Origin: Silanimonas sp021297925 | GTDB lineage: Bacteria > Pseudomonadota > Gammaproteobacteria > Xanthomonadales > Xanthomonadaceae | Direction of reading: 5' to 3' | Assembly: GCA_027532825.1 (NCBI GenBank) | Contig: JAPZTL010000027.1 | Coordinates: forward strand, 8,310 to 72,309 | Length of the DNA stretch: 64,000 nt | Part shown: one piece after another, positions 11,201-18,860 of the stretch | How positions within the stretch are numbered: the first letter of the stretch is position 1 | Layout of the letters: each line of letters starts with the position of its first letter | Made by a program: the position numbers and the translations under genes | The notes under the pieces: generated by a model | The model's database searches: none | What the model saw: only the letters and a program-made list of their open reading frames with translations | Told to the model about the DNA's origin: nothing

Positions 11201-11635
11201 CAGCGCCTCGCGACGGGCGGCGTCCAGCCGACGGGGCGCGCGGTCGATGACGCACAGGGTGCCGATGCGCTCACCGTCGGCAAGGACCAGCGGCATGCCG
11301 GCATGGAAGCGGAGCGCGGACGCGCCGGCGGCGGGGGCGTCGTCGGCGAAGCGCGCATCGCGCGTCGCGTCCTCGACCTCGAGCAGTTCCTCGCCCAGCA
11401 GCGCATGGGCGCAGAAGGCAGGCTCGCGGATCGTTTCGCCGAGGCCGACCTCCGACTGGACCCACGACCGTCCGGCATCGACGAGGACGAGCAGCGCGAT
11501 CGGCGTCCCGCAGATCGCGGCCGCGGCCCGCACCAGCGCGTCGAGCTCCGCCGCCGGGGTCGCGTCGGGCGCGACGGCTCCGCTCGGCGCGGCGAGGCGC
11601 CGCGACTCGTCGTCGGGCAGTCGTGCGGCAGGCAT
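8282..11635 (-). CDS. GAF-PAS(x4)-GGDEF-EAL cyclic-di-GMP signalling protein
   Basis: Predicted soluble sensor enzyme of 1117 residues that may make and/or break cyclic-di-GMP. Approximate domain order: GAF 32-152, four PAS domains at 180-290, 298-413, 425-541 and 553-673, GGDEF 682-850, EAL 862-1117. The GGDEF motif is intact at 764-768, so diguanylate cyclase activity is possible. In the EAL domain the signature reads EVLLR (Glu895), and the downstream NLS, ETA, DDFG, KID and AEFV metal/catalytic motifs are present, so phosphodiesterase activity also looks possible. An ATG at 11668 would add 11 residues, but the ATG at 11635 is chosen because AGGGAG sits 5 nt upstream of it. There is no transmembrane segment, which suggests cytosolic sensing through GAF/PAS ligands. 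The input signal and the dominant activity cannot be told from sequence. Confidence 0.92.
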   Translation of the reverse strand: MPAARLPDDESRRLAAPSGAVAPDATPAAELDALVRAAAAICGTPIALLVLVDAGRSWVQSEVGLGETIREPAFCAHALLGEELLEVEDATRDARFADDAPAAGASALRFHAGMPLVLADGERIGTLCVIDRAPRRLDAARREALAALAEAATRIMESRRRDRRDVARATAELARLSQVVRFTSHAVVVADAEGRATWVNDGFTRISGYAPHEIIGRKPGAVLQVPETDAATVATIRAALRRRDGCRVEILNGHKDGRRYWVDLEIQPLFAADGRVDGYMAIHSDITSRKADEAALRRSETLLNSIGEVVGVGGWALDLASGRLDWTQATRRLHGVPDDFVPTVDQAIGFYAPEARDTMRAAVEAGFRDGRPWDLELPLLRRDGTAFWARAVGSPVFEGDRVVRLVGAFQDITAQRAQRLAIEDARERMALAVDSGHLGVWHVDVGTKQAHWDDWVFRQYGRPATGQPVTYADWVEWLHPEDRAPLLAALRRVIAGESTTGIEFRVVWPDGSVRHLRAAVRAVPAGDGRTARLVGINWDVTAQRLAEADLRRERELLQVTLQSIGDAVVTTDVRGHVTWLNPVAERLTGWSSDEAQGLPAAQIFRIVDEETRQPARDPVAACLREGRVVGLAPQTLLLSRDGGEYGVEDSAAPIRDPDGTLLGAVLVFHDVTEQRRLGVEMRFRATHDALTGLHNREELEARLREALANAADGDTAHAVMYIDLDQFKVVNDTCGHAAGDQLLQQVARLLGDTVRSRDLLARLGGDEFAVLLQGCTPEQGQRVAQQICDRLEVYRFDHDGHRFRIGASIGLAPVDARFPTAESVLQAADSACFAAKEEGRNRVHLWFDSDAAIQARQGEAQWATRLERALDEGRFALFAQRIDALQGDAGGLHAEVLLRLVDVDGALVSPAGFLPAAERFHLASRIDRWVLGAVLDRMAALGDGPAPTMLCVNLSGQSVGDRAFHRHAVERLEAAGPAICARLCVEITETAAVTNMADAIVFIERVRGLGVRVALDDFGAGASSWGYLKALRVDYLKIDGQFVRDVVDDALDEAAVRSFVEVARVLGARTVAEFVDRPEVLARVRQMGVDHAQGYLLHRPEPLEAVLGQLAGVVIPG

Positions 11636-11695
11636 CGCGGCTCCCTGGGGGGCAGGTCGGCCGATCATGCCACCCGAACGGCCGGGCGCGACGCG

Positions 11696-12616
11696 TCAGA
11701 AGCGTCCGGCGTGGTAATCGGCGATCGCTTGGCGGATCTCTTCGGCGGTGTTCATCACAAAGGGGCCGTGCCAGACCACCGGCTCGCCGATCGGACGGCC
11801 GGCGACGAGGATCAGGCGGGCACCGGAAGGACCGGCGACCAGCGGCAGGTGGTCGCCTGCCGAGAGCACCGCGAGCTGGCCGGGGCGCACCGTCGCCTCG
11901 CCGCCGCTGGCGGGCAGCCGGGCCTCGCCCGCGAACACGTGGACGAGGGCGTGGTGGCCGGACGGCACCGGCACGACAAGCGAGGCGCCCGGTGCCAGCA
12001 CCAGGTCGAGGAACAGCGGCTGCGTCGCCTCGGCCTGCACGGGGCCGGCGACGCCCGCGAACAGGCCGGCGACCACCTTGGCCGCGGCGACCGCGCCCGC
12101 CGCCGTGACCGCCGGCGCGACGTCGCCGGTGCGGCGCGCCACGACGCCGCCGGCGGCATCGAGCTCGACGACGGGCAGGCGCTCCGGCCCGATGTCCTGG
12201 TAGCGCGGCGGCTGCATCTTGTCCTTGGCGGGCAGGTTCACCCACAGCTGGAAGCCGCGCATCTCGCCCTCGACCTGCTCGGGCATCTCCGAGTGCACGA
12301 TGCCGCGTCCGGCGGTCATCCACTGCACGCTGCCCGGCACCAGCAGGCCCTCGCCGCCGTGATTGTCGCGATGGCGCATGCGTCCCGCGAGCATGTAGGT
12401 CACCGTCTCGAAACCGCGGTGCGGATGCGGCGGGAAGCCGGCGATGTAGTCCTGCGGCCGGTCGGTGCCGAAGGCGTCGAGCATCAGGAAGGGGTCGACC
12501 GGCGGCTGCTGCGGCGTGCCGATCAGGCGCGTCAGCTTCACGCCGGCACCGTCCGAAGTCGGCAGGCCGGTGGAGAGACGGAGGACGTGGCGGGGGGAGG
12601 TGGTGGAGAGGCTCAT
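11696..12616 (-). CDS. Pirin family protein (bicupin, quercetinase-like)
   Basis: A 306-residue two-cupin protein of the pirin family; bacterial members include quercetin 2,3-dioxygenases such as YhhW. The N-terminal cupin carries the metal-site signature: HPHRGFETVTY (around residue 65) followed by a third His in the RMRHRDNHGG stretch and a Glu/His further on in HSEMPE. The core up to the C-terminal cupin is collinear with the family. It lies 60 bp upstream of the c-di-GMP gene on the same strand. The physiological substrate of most bacterial pirins is unknown, so only the fold and metal site are claimed. Confidence 0.9.
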   Translation of the reverse strand: MSLSTTSPRHVLRLSTGLPTSDGAGVKLTRLIGTPQQPPVDPFLMLDAFGTDRPQDYIAGFPPHPHRGFETVTYMLAGRMRHRDNHGGEGLLVPGSVQWMTAGRGIVHSEMPEQVEGEMRGFQLWVNLPAKDKMQPPRYQDIGPERLPVVELDAAGGVVARRTGDVAPAVTAAGAVAAAKVVAGLFAGVAGPVQAEATQPLFLDLVLAPGASLVVPVPSGHHALVHVFAGEARLPASGGEATVRPGQLAVLSAGDHLPLVAGPSGARLILVAGRPIGEPVVWHGPFVMNTAEEIRQAIADYHAGRF

Positions 12617-12694
12617 GGCGCCATGCTTCGCCCTCGGCGGCCCGGGCTCAAGGCAACGGGCGCAACGCCGGGTTCCCGGCGCGCAACGGCGGGA

Positions 12695-13309
12695 TCAGAC
12701 GGTGCCGCGGTTCTTGCCAACGAAGGGCACGTACCAAGCGCGGATCCGCGCCATGTCGGCATCGAGGTCCGGGCCCATCTCGAGCAGCGGCCCGATGTGG
12801 ATGGTCTTGGTCGGGTAGTCGAAAGCGATGCAGAGCACCGGGGCTCCGGCGGCCCGGGCGATCTTCCAGAAGCCGCTCTTCCACTGCTCGACGCGGCGCC
12901 GGGTGCCTTCCGGGGCCAGCAGGAACCACATCCGGTCGCTGGCCCGGATCTCGCGCGCCACCTGTTCGGCGATGCCGCCGGGGGCTGAGCGGTTCACCGC
13001 CAGGCCGCCGAAGCGACGCAGCATCCAGCCCAGCGGGCCGACGAACAGCTCCTGCTTGGCCATGAAGACGATGCCGAGGTCGAGGCCGATCTTCGCCGCC
13101 AAGCCCCAAACCGCGTCCCACCCCGAGCTGTGTGGCGCCACGACGATCACGAGGCGCGGCACATCGGGGAAATCGCCCTCGAATCGCCAGCGACCGACGC
13201 GGTGGAACAGCCACCAGAACAGCACGCGGAGCGGACGAGGGACGTGCGTCCGCGGCGTGTGCGAAGCGATGGCCGGCACGCCCTGGCCGACGGGTCGTTC
13301 GTCGATCAC
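12695..13309 (-). CDS. PlsC-family 1-acyl-glycerol-3-phosphate acyltransferase-like protein
   Basis: A 204-residue membrane-associated acyltransferase. It has the HX4D-type motif as HSSGWD and the second conserved block LAPEGTRR, both typical of PlsC/LPLAT enzymes, in the expected order about 75 residues apart. The start is a GTG whose GTGA overlaps the stop of arfB, with GGGAG just upstream. It ends the hemD-hemX-hemY-arfB operon. The family includes lysophosphatidate acyltransferases and lipid A or ornithine-lipid acyltransferases; the short length resembles the small 'lysophospholipid acyltransferase family' members whose substrates are not known, so the acceptor is left open. Confidence 0.85.
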   Translation of the reverse strand: MIDERPVGQGVPAIASHTPRTHVPRPLRVLFWWLFHRVGRWRFEGDFPDVPRLVIVVAPHSSGWDAVWGLAAKIGLDLGIVFMAKQELFVGPLGWMLRRFGGLAVNRSAPGGIAEQVAREIRASDRMWFLLAPEGTRRRVEQWKSGFWKIARAAGAPVLCIAFDYPTKTIHIGPLLEMGPDLDADMARIRAWYVPFVGKNRGTV

Positions 13310-13734
13310 GGCTCCCGCTCCCAGCGCCGCGACGCCCGCTCGCGCTTCACCTGCGCGCGCTCGCGCTTGCTGCCGAGCCGGCGCTCGACCGAACCGCGCG
13401 TCGGCCGCGTCGCGATCCGCGGCTTGGGCGCATCGCGGGCGGCCTCGACGATCGCCTGCAGCCGCGCGCGCGCGTCCTCCCGGTTGCGCTCCTGGGTCCG
13501 GAAGCGCTGGGCCTGGATCACCAGCACGCCCTCGTCGGTCATGCGGCGGTCGCGGCGCGCCAGCAGGCGCTCGCGCACGGCCTCGGGCAGGGCCGTCGAC
13601 GCCCGGACATCGAAGCGCAGCTCGACGGCGGTCGCGACCTTGTTGACGTTCTGGCCACCGGGACCGCCGGCGCGCACGAAGCGCTCCACGATCTCGTGGT
13701 CCGGAATGGCCAGCGGCGCGCGGTCACCCCCCAT
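13306..13734 (-). CDS. arfB: Alternative ribosome-rescue factor B (peptidyl-tRNA hydrolase, YaeJ)
   Basis: A 142-residue codon-independent release factor that hydrolyses peptidyl-tRNA on stalled ribosomes. The catalytic GGPGGQNVNK block occupies about residues 23-32, as in class I release factors, and the protein lacks stop-codon recognition domains. The C-terminal third is strongly basic (many Arg/Lys), as expected for the tail that enters the empty mRNA channel. It begins 3 bp after the hemY stop and overlaps the next gene by 4 bp, so it is part of the hem operon transcript. Confidence 0.94.
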   Translation of the reverse strand: MGGDRAPLAIPDHEIVERFVRAGGPGGQNVNKVATAVELRFDVRASTALPEAVRERLLARRDRRMTDEGVLVIQAQRFRTQERNREDARARLQAIVEAARDAPKPRIATRPTRGSVERRLGSKRERAQVKRERASRRWEREP

Positions 13735-13737
13735 GGC

Positions 13738-14994
13738 TCAACCCGCCGGCAGCCGGGGATGGCCGAAGGCGTCGCGCTCCTCCCCCGTGGCCGCGTCGCC
13801 GATGCGCTCGCGGACGCCGCGGCCGGGCAGGTCGACCGCGGGCTCGCCGCGCTGCGCCCGGAACGCATTGGCGTAGGCGATCGCCGCACGCGGGTCCTGC
13901 GTCGAGGCCAGCAGCGCCGCGAGGCCCTCCCACGCCGCCGCGCCCCCGCCCTGCGCGATCGCGCGGTGGAACGCGGATTCCGCCCGGGCGCGCTGTCCGT
14001 CGCGGGCAGCCAGCCCGCCGATCGCGACCCAGAGGGCGGGCGACGTCGGATGGCCCGCCACCCAGGCCTCGGCGCGGGCCAGCCGCGCGTCGCCCGGGAA
14101 GGCCGGCAGTGCCCCCCACGCAGCGACGACCGCTTCGTCCCAGCGGGCATCGAGCGCCTCGGCCAGGGCCAGCTCGGCCTGGGCCTCGACGTGGAGCCGG
14201 CTCGCGCGGCCCGCCAGCGCGACGAGGACGGGCGCCCGCGCCCGCAGCGCCGCGGGCAATCCCTTCCAGCGGATCAGCAGGGTGCCGGCCTCCGCCGCAT
14301 CCTCGAGCGCCGCGCACGCCAGACGGGTCTCGAGGGCAGCGAGCGCCGGGCCTTCGAGGCCGCGCTCACCGCGCAGATGCACCAGCATGGGCAGGGCCTC
14401 GTCGGCGCGCCCCAGCCTCGCGAGGGCCTCGGCCTTCAGCCGGACCCCCGACGGCGGCAGCGTGCTGCGGGCGGACGCGGCCTCGAGCGTCGCCAAGGCC
14501 TCGATGGCCCGGCCGTCCTCCAGCGCCGCCGCCGCCTGCTCGAGCGCCGCCGTCATGGGATCGGCCTTGGCCAGCGCGATGCGGTGCTCGCGCAGGCGCT
14601 CGTGGAGGCCGGCGGTCCTTGCGGCGGCGATGGCATGCAGCAGGGCCGGCACGCGATCGATGCTGGCGCGTTTCGCCGCCAGCGCCAGCAGCTGTTCGGC
14701 GCGCTCGGCGCGCCCCTGCTGCAAGGCCAGCAGCCCGTTCCCGAGGCGCTCCCGCGCCAGCCGTCGCGAATAGCGGCGCAGGGCGCGGAAGGGCAGCCGG
14801 AACAGCCACACGAGGGCGAGCAGCGCGGCGGTGGCCAGCCCCCAGGCGAGCGCCGCGACTTCGGCGCGCAGCGTCACGAGGTGCCCGCCCCACTGGATCA
14901 CCACGAGGCCGTCCTGCTCGCGCAGCAGCTGCCAGCCCACGCCGCCGAGCAGCGCGAGCAGCAGGCCGCCGAGCAGCCAAGGGAACAGCTTCAC
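13738..14994 (-). CDS. hemY: HemY-type TPR protein of the heme biosynthesis operon
   Basis: A 418-residue inner-membrane protein with two N-terminal hydrophobic segments (about residues 5-25 and 42-62) followed by an Arg-rich loop and TPR-like helical repeats rich in Ala/Leu. This is the organisation of the proteobacterial HemY that is encoded after hemX; it is not the Bacillus protoporphyrinogen oxidase of the same name. The start is GTG: its GTGA overlaps the hemX stop, and translation from here begins directly with the hydrophobic segment, which decides against a much longer upstream extension. The molecular role in tetrapyrrole synthesis is unsettled. Confidence 0.9.
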   Translation of the reverse strand: MKLFPWLLGGLLLALLGGVGWQLLREQDGLVVIQWGGHLVTLRAEVAALAWGLATAALLALVWLFRLPFRALRRYSRRLARERLGNGLLALQQGRAERAEQLLALAAKRASIDRVPALLHAIAAARTAGLHERLREHRIALAKADPMTAALEQAAAALEDGRAIEALATLEAASARSTLPPSGVRLKAEALARLGRADEALPMLVHLRGERGLEGPALAALETRLACAALEDAAEAGTLLIRWKGLPAALRARAPVLVALAGRASRLHVEAQAELALAEALDARWDEAVVAAWGALPAFPGDARLARAEAWVAGHPTSPALWVAIGGLAARDGQRARAESAFHRAIAQGGGAAAWEGLAALLASTQDPRAAIAYANAFRAQRGEPAVDLPGRGVRERIGDAATGEERDAFGHPRLPAG

Positions 14995-15962
14995 GGCAGG
15001 CCTCCGCCGCGGCGCTGGGCGCGCAGCTGCGCCAGCGTGGTGCCGAGGACCGGCACGTCGATCGCCAACGGCGTGGCCGCCAGCGCCCCCAGGGCCTCCG
15101 CCTGCGCCTCCAACGGCGCGCCGGCCGCATAGAGACGACGCATCCAGCGCTCCGCGCGCTTGCAGGCGGCGGCGAGGCCCGCGTCGTCGCGGCGCTCGAT
15201 CGCGATGCGCGCGAGGGCGAGTTCCAGGCGCAGCGCGGCTTCGCCCCGCTGCCGGTCGGCCGGCGCGAGCAAGTCCTGCGTGCCGCGCGGACGCACGTCG
15301 ACGAGGGCCGCGAGCAAGCGCGCCCCGGCCGAGGCCTCGGGCGGCGCCGGGTCCTCGGCCGTCAGCACGGGCAGGACCGCGAGCGCCGCCTCGATGGCGT
15401 CGACCGCGCCGCGCGCGCCGGCGCGCGGGTCCGGCGGAAGGGCGGCCAACGCGGCCTGCTCCTGCGCGAGCGACTGGCGGAGATTCACGAACTGCGGCGC
15501 CGCGAGCGCGGCCAGCAGGCCATCGGCCAGGGCGTAGGCGCGGCGCGCGCCCTCGATGTCGCCGGACAACCCGAGGCGCGCGTCCGCGTAGGACAGCAGC
15601 AGGTCGATCTCGTCGAGTCGCAGGCGGACGCCCGGATCGCTGCCGGCCCCGGCGACCACCTGCTGGACGCTGTCCTCGAGCAAGGCGGCGCGCTGGCCGA
15701 GGCCGAGCACTTCGTCGCGCAGGACCTTGCTGCGCGCCTCGATGTCGGCGAGGCGCTGCTCGCCCCGCTGCTGGCCGCGCTGCAGCACGGCGACCGCTTG
15801 CTCGATGGCCAGCAGACGCTGGTCGATCGAGGCCGGCGCCAGCGGATCCTCCGCGACGGGCGCGGCCGGACGCGTCCACCACCACGCGATCGCGGCAAGG
15901 ACGGCGACCACGGCAACGGTGGGCAGGATCCAGCGGGACTGGGACGACGCGGGGCGATCCAT
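14991..15962 (-). CDS. hemX: HemX-like membrane protein with periplasmic coiled coil
   Basis: A 323-residue single-pass protein: short cytoplasmic N-terminus, one transmembrane segment at about residues 12-30 ending in several Trp, then a long helical region with coiled-coil character (residues about 45-100). This matches the HemX family (often annotated as uroporphyrin-III C-methyltransferase, although no SAM-binding domain is visible here). It lies between hemD and hemY in the usual order, 32 bp after hemD and with a GTGA overlap to hemY. The ATG was chosen because it puts the membrane anchor near the start; a longer frame would extend back into hemD. Confidence 0.88.
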   Translation of the reverse strand: MDRPASSQSRWILPTVAVVAVLAAIAWWWTRPAAPVAEDPLAPASIDQRLLAIEQAVAVLQRGQQRGEQRLADIEARSKVLRDEVLGLGQRAALLEDSVQQVVAGAGSDPGVRLRLDEIDLLLSYADARLGLSGDIEGARRAYALADGLLAALAAPQFVNLRQSLAQEQAALAALPPDPRAGARGAVDAIEAALAVLPVLTAEDPAPPEASAGARLLAALVDVRPRGTQDLLAPADRQRGEAALRLELALARIAIERRDDAGLAAACKRAERWMRRLYAAGAPLEAQAEALGALAATPLAIDVPVLGTTLAQLRAQRRGGGLP

Positions 15963-15994
15963 CGGCGGGGGACAACGCGGGGGAGACGACGAGT

Positions 15995-16723
15995 TTACGG
16001 CTTCGCGGCGCACGCGGCCGCGATGAGCGCGGCCGGTCGCGGGCTTCCGGACTCGCGCACTTCGCCGAAACCCGCTTCGCGGGCGAGGGCCGCAAGGCGC
16101 GGTCCCGGCACCACGATCGTCCGGCGGTCCCGTCCGCCGGCGGGCAGGCGCCGCGCGAGACGCGCCAGGGCCTCCCCGCTGGTGGCGAGGAGGATACCGT
16201 CGAGGTCGGCAGCGAACGCGGCGAGCCGTCGCGCACCGCCGGGCATCGGCCGCCGCTCGTACACCTCGGCCTCGTGGACCACGAAGCCCCGTTGTCGAAG
16301 CGTGGAAGCGATCAGGGCCCGACCTCCGGGCGCCGTCAGCAGGCCGACCGGGCCCTCGGTCGCGGCCAGCTCGGGCAGGCCAAGGAGACCCTCGCTGTCC
16401 ATCCGCTCCGGGGCCACGACCCGGTGCGCGCCCGCCCGCGCCAGCGCGGCGGCCGTGCCGGCGCCGACGGCCAGGTCGAGGCCCGCCGGCGGCCACGCGA
16501 CCTGCGCGGCCACCGCACGAACGGCGGACGGGCTGGTGGCGATGCGGAGCGGGCACGCCAGGGCCGCCGCCAGCCGCAGACCCGCGTCGCGCGGGCGCAC
16601 CCGCACCATCGGCAGGACGCGCAGGCGCCGCCCTGCGGCTTGTGCCGCCTCGCGCAGCACCGCATGCTCGCCCGCCGGCCGCAGGGACCACAGCGTGGGC
16701 GTCCGGTCGTCGATCCGTGCCAT
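15995..16723 (-). CDS. hemD: Uroporphyrinogen-III synthase
   Basis: A 242-residue cytosolic enzyme that cyclises hydroxymethylbilane with inversion of ring D to give uroporphyrinogen III for heme and siroheme. HemD proteins are poorly conserved; the assignment rests on the overall two-lobed pattern (an ATSPSAV block about one third in, and the AAFAADLDGILLATSGEAL block in the second half) and on the hemD-hemX-hemY order. hemC, which precedes hemD in E. coli, is absent; instead a divergent thioesterase gene begins 21 bp away, so the promoter of this operon must lie in or near that short gap or inside the neighbour. Confidence 0.9.
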   Translation of the reverse strand: MARIDDRTPTLWSLRPAGEHAVLREAAQAAGRRLRVLPMVRVRPRDAGLRLAAALACPLRIATSPSAVRAVAAQVAWPPAGLDLAVGAGTAAALARAGAHRVVAPERMDSEGLLGLPELAATEGPVGLLTAPGGRALIASTLRQRGFVVHEAEVYERRPMPGGARRLAAFAADLDGILLATSGEALARLARRLPAGGRDRRTIVVPGPRLAALAREAGFGEVRESGSPRPAALIAAACAAKP

Positions 16724-16744
16724 CGCCCTACTCTCGCACAGCCC

Positions 16745-17215
16745 ATGCCCCCGACCGACCCATACGCCGCGCAGCGCCAGCGCCTGCAAGCCCTCCTCGA
16801 CGCCATGCCGCCGGTGGCGGCGCTCGGGCTCGCGGTCGACGGCCTCGACGACCGGTGCCTGCGGCTGGTCGCGCCGCTGTCGCGGAACGTGAACGACAAG
16901 GGCTGCGCCTTCGGTGGCAGCCTCGCCTCGGCCCTGACGCTGGCCGCTTGGGGCGCTCTCGAGACCGCCCTGCACCACGTCGGCGAGGACGTCGACATTT
17001 ACGTCGCCGACAGCCGGCTCGAGTACCTCGCGCCGCTCTACGGCGACCTCCTCGTGGAAGCCGCGATGCCGGACGCGGAGGCGGTCGCGGCGCTGTGCGG
17101 CAAGCTCGCCGCACGCGGCCGGGGCGGGCTGGTGATGGCGGCGGAGGCGAGGGACGCCGCGGGCCGCGTCGTGACGCGCCTCGAAGGCCGCTATGCCGCC
17201 GTGCGGCGCGGCTGA
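16745..17215 (+). CDS. Hotdog-fold thioesterase (YiiD C-terminal domain family)
   Basis: A 156-residue single-domain protein resembling the thioesterase domain at the C-terminus of E. coli YiiD (putative thioesterase, PF09500). Features are the N-terminal helix, the NDKGCAFGGSLASALTLAAWG helix region (about residues 44-64) that would carry the hotdog central helix, and the DSRLEYLAPLYGDLLVEA strand typical of the second half. It probably cleaves an acyl-CoA or acyl-ACP, but the substrate cannot be inferred. It is divergent from hemD and heads a plus-strand run that leads to the rhodanese-secB-gpsA block. Confidence 0.8.
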   Translation: MPPTDPYAAQRQRLQALLDAMPPVAALGLAVDGLDDRCLRLVAPLSRNVNDKGCAFGGSLASALTLAAWGALETALHHVGEDVDIYVADSRLEYLAPLYGDLLVEAAMPDAEAVAALCGKLAARGRGGLVMAAEARDAAGRVVTRLEGRYAAVRRG

Positions 17216-17246
17216 CATACTCCGCGCGCCGCTCCCGGAGACCGCC

Positions 17247-17654
17247 ATGACGCGCTTCGCCCCGCTCGCCCTCGTCCTCCTGCTCGCCGCCTGCGCCAGC
17301 GGCCCGGGCACCCAGGCCGACGCCCTGGATCGCGCCCTGTACGACTACTCGGCGGCGATCCGCTGGAACAACTTCGAGGTCGCGGCGGAGTCGGTCGATC
17401 CGGCCACCCTCGCCCGCGAGCCGCTGACCCCCTTTGAACTGGAACGCCTCAAGCAGGTGCAGGTGACCGGCTACACCGTCGTCGCCAGCCGGCCCACCCC
17501 CGACGGCGGCGTGGTCCGCGAGGTCGAGGTCCGGCTGGTGAACGTGCACACGCAGACCGAGCGCGTCGCAAGGGTGCGCGAGACATGGCGCTGGGACGAG
17601 CCGTCGCAGCGCTGGGTCCAGTCCGACGGCCTGCCCCGCTTCGCGAACGACTGA
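17247..17654 (+). CDS. Small lipoprotein of unknown function
   Basis: A 135-residue protein with a signal peptide ending in the lipobox LLAAC (Cys at about residue 16), so it is predicted to be lipidated; the following Ala-Ser does not indicate inner-membrane retention, so the outer membrane is likely. The mature part is a mixed alpha/beta domain with a conserved-looking W-rich C-terminus (ETWRWDEPSQRWVQ), a pattern seen in small Xanthomonadales lipoproteins of unknown role. CGGAG lies about 7 nt before the ATG. It follows the thioesterase gene by 31 bp. Confidence 0.82.
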   Translation: MTRFAPLALVLLLAACASGPGTQADALDRALYDYSAAIRWNNFEVAAESVDPATLAREPLTPFELERLKQVQVTGYTVVASRPTPDGGVVREVEVRLVNVHTQTERVARVRETWRWDEPSQRWVQSDGLPRFAND

Positions 17655-17731
17655 GCCTGTCGCCCACGATCGGCTGGCCGGGACCGCCGGGCCGGCGGAT
17701 AATGCCGGCCCTTCCGCCTTCCGAGCGCCCG

Positions 17732-18169
17732 ATGTCCTGGGACCAGCTGACCGCCTTCGCGCAATCCACCCCGATCCTGACCGCGGCCTTCGTCCTCCTC
17801 ACGGTCGCGGTGATCGTCTCCCAGCTGCGCCAGCTCCTGTCGGGCATCCCGACGCTGAGCCCGGCCGCCGCGACCCTGCGGATGAACCGGGACGAGGCCC
17901 TGGTCGTGGACGTCTCCCCGGCCGCGGATTTCGCCAAGGCGCACATCCTGGGGTCGGTGTCCGTTCCGCTGGCCGACCTCGACCCCGACAAGCACAAAGT
18001 GCTGTCGAAGGCCAAGGAGCGCCCCGTCATCGTGGTCTGCCGGCAGGGCATCAGCGCGGGCGACGCCGCCAAGCGCCTCAAGAAGGCCGGGTTCAAGGAC
18101 GTCGCCGTCCTGGACGGCGGCATCGCCGGCTGGCGCCAGGCCGACCTGCCGGTCGCCAAGGGCCGCTGA
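17732..18169 (+). CDS. Membrane-anchored rhodanese-like sulfurtransferase (YibN-like)
   Basis: A 145-residue protein with one N-terminal transmembrane segment (about residues 15-35) and a single rhodanese domain (about 50-140). The active-site loop reads CRQGIS with the catalytic Cys, so sulfur or thiol transfer chemistry is plausible. In E. coli the homologous yibN lies just before grxC-secB-gpsA; here grxC is missing but the order rhodanese-secB-gpsA is kept, which supports the assignment. The ATG was chosen so that the anchor is near the N-terminus; the frame is open upstream without coding character. Confidence 0.9.
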   Translation: MSWDQLTAFAQSTPILTAAFVLLTVAVIVSQLRQLLSGIPTLSPAAATLRMNRDEALVVDVSPAADFAKAHILGSVSVPLADLDPDKHKVLSKAKERPVIVVCRQGISAGDAAKRLKKAGFKDVAVLDGGIAGWRQADLPVAKGR

Positions 18170-18283
18170 GCCCCCGGTCGGCCGGGCCCCTTGCCCCGGC
18201 CGCCCCCCGCCCCCACCCCCGTTTCCGGCGCATGCGATACTGCGGCGCTTTCCTGCCCACCTTTCTTTCCCGGAGTTGCCCCC

Positions 18284-18790
18284 GTGGCTGATGAGACCAA
18301 CCCCGCCGTGACCGGCGCCGACGCCCAGGCCCAGTTCGCCATCCAGAAGATCTACGTCAAGGACGTGTCCTTCGAGGCGCCGGGCACCCCGATGGTGTTC
18401 AACGAGCAGGGCAACCCGGACCTGAACCTGAGCCTGAACCAGAAGGTCGGCAAGCTGGCGGACGACGTCTTCGAGGTCGTGCTGGGCATCAACCTGACCT
18501 GCAAGCTCGGCGACAAGACCGTCTACATCGTCGAGCTCGAGCAAGCCGGCATCTTCGCGCTGCAGGGCTTCGACGAGCGCAATCTCGACTTCATGCTCGG
18601 CACCTACTGCCCGAACGTGCTCTTCCCCTATGCACGCGCGCTGGCGTCCGAGCTGATCCAGGCCGGCGGCTTCCCGCCGTTCTACCTGCAGCCGATCAAT
18701 TTCGAGGCGATCTACGCCGAGAGCCTTCGCCGCCGCGCCGAGCAGCTCAAGTCCGGCGGCCTGGCCGCCCCGGCCGCCGGCAACGCCTGA
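18284..18790 (+). CDS. secB: Protein-export chaperone SecB
   Basis: A 168-residue cytosolic tetrameric chaperone that keeps preproteins unfolded and hands them to SecA. The core block from AIQKIYVKDVSFEAP to the conserved segment around FDERNLDFMLGTYCPNVLF and the GGFPPFYLQPINF end region is unmistakable. The start is GTG, 9 nt after CGGAG; the first ATG in frame would cut into the protein further than usual. It is followed 70 bp later by gpsA, as in many gammaproteobacteria. Confidence 0.97.
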   Translation: MADETNPAVTGADAQAQFAIQKIYVKDVSFEAPGTPMVFNEQGNPDLNLSLNQKVGKLADDVFEVVLGINLTCKLGDKTVYIVELEQAGIFALQGFDERNLDFMLGTYCPNVLFPYARALASELIQAGGFPPFYLQPINFEAIYAESLRRRAEQLKSGGLAAPAAGNA

Positions 18791-18860
18791 TCCCTCGCCG
18801 GATCGCCCGCCCGGCCCCGCCGCCGGGCGATGCACCGCCCCGCTCCATGAGGACGCCGGC

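Noticed and set aside
7934..12988. A 1684-codon plus-strand open frame spanning the c-di-GMP protein, pirin and neighbours
   Set aside because: It crosses several supported minus-strand genes and has low-complexity composition; it is an antisense artefact.
13738..14994. Protoporphyrinogen oxidase, suggested by the gene name HemY
   Set aside because: No FAD-binding motif is present; the protein is the TPR-type HemY of Gram-negative bacteria.
13738..16236. A single 832-codon minus-strand frame including hemY and upstream sequence
   Set aside because: The first half lies out of frame over hemX and has Arg/Ala-rich shadow composition. hemY proper starts at GTG 14994, coupled to the hemX stop.
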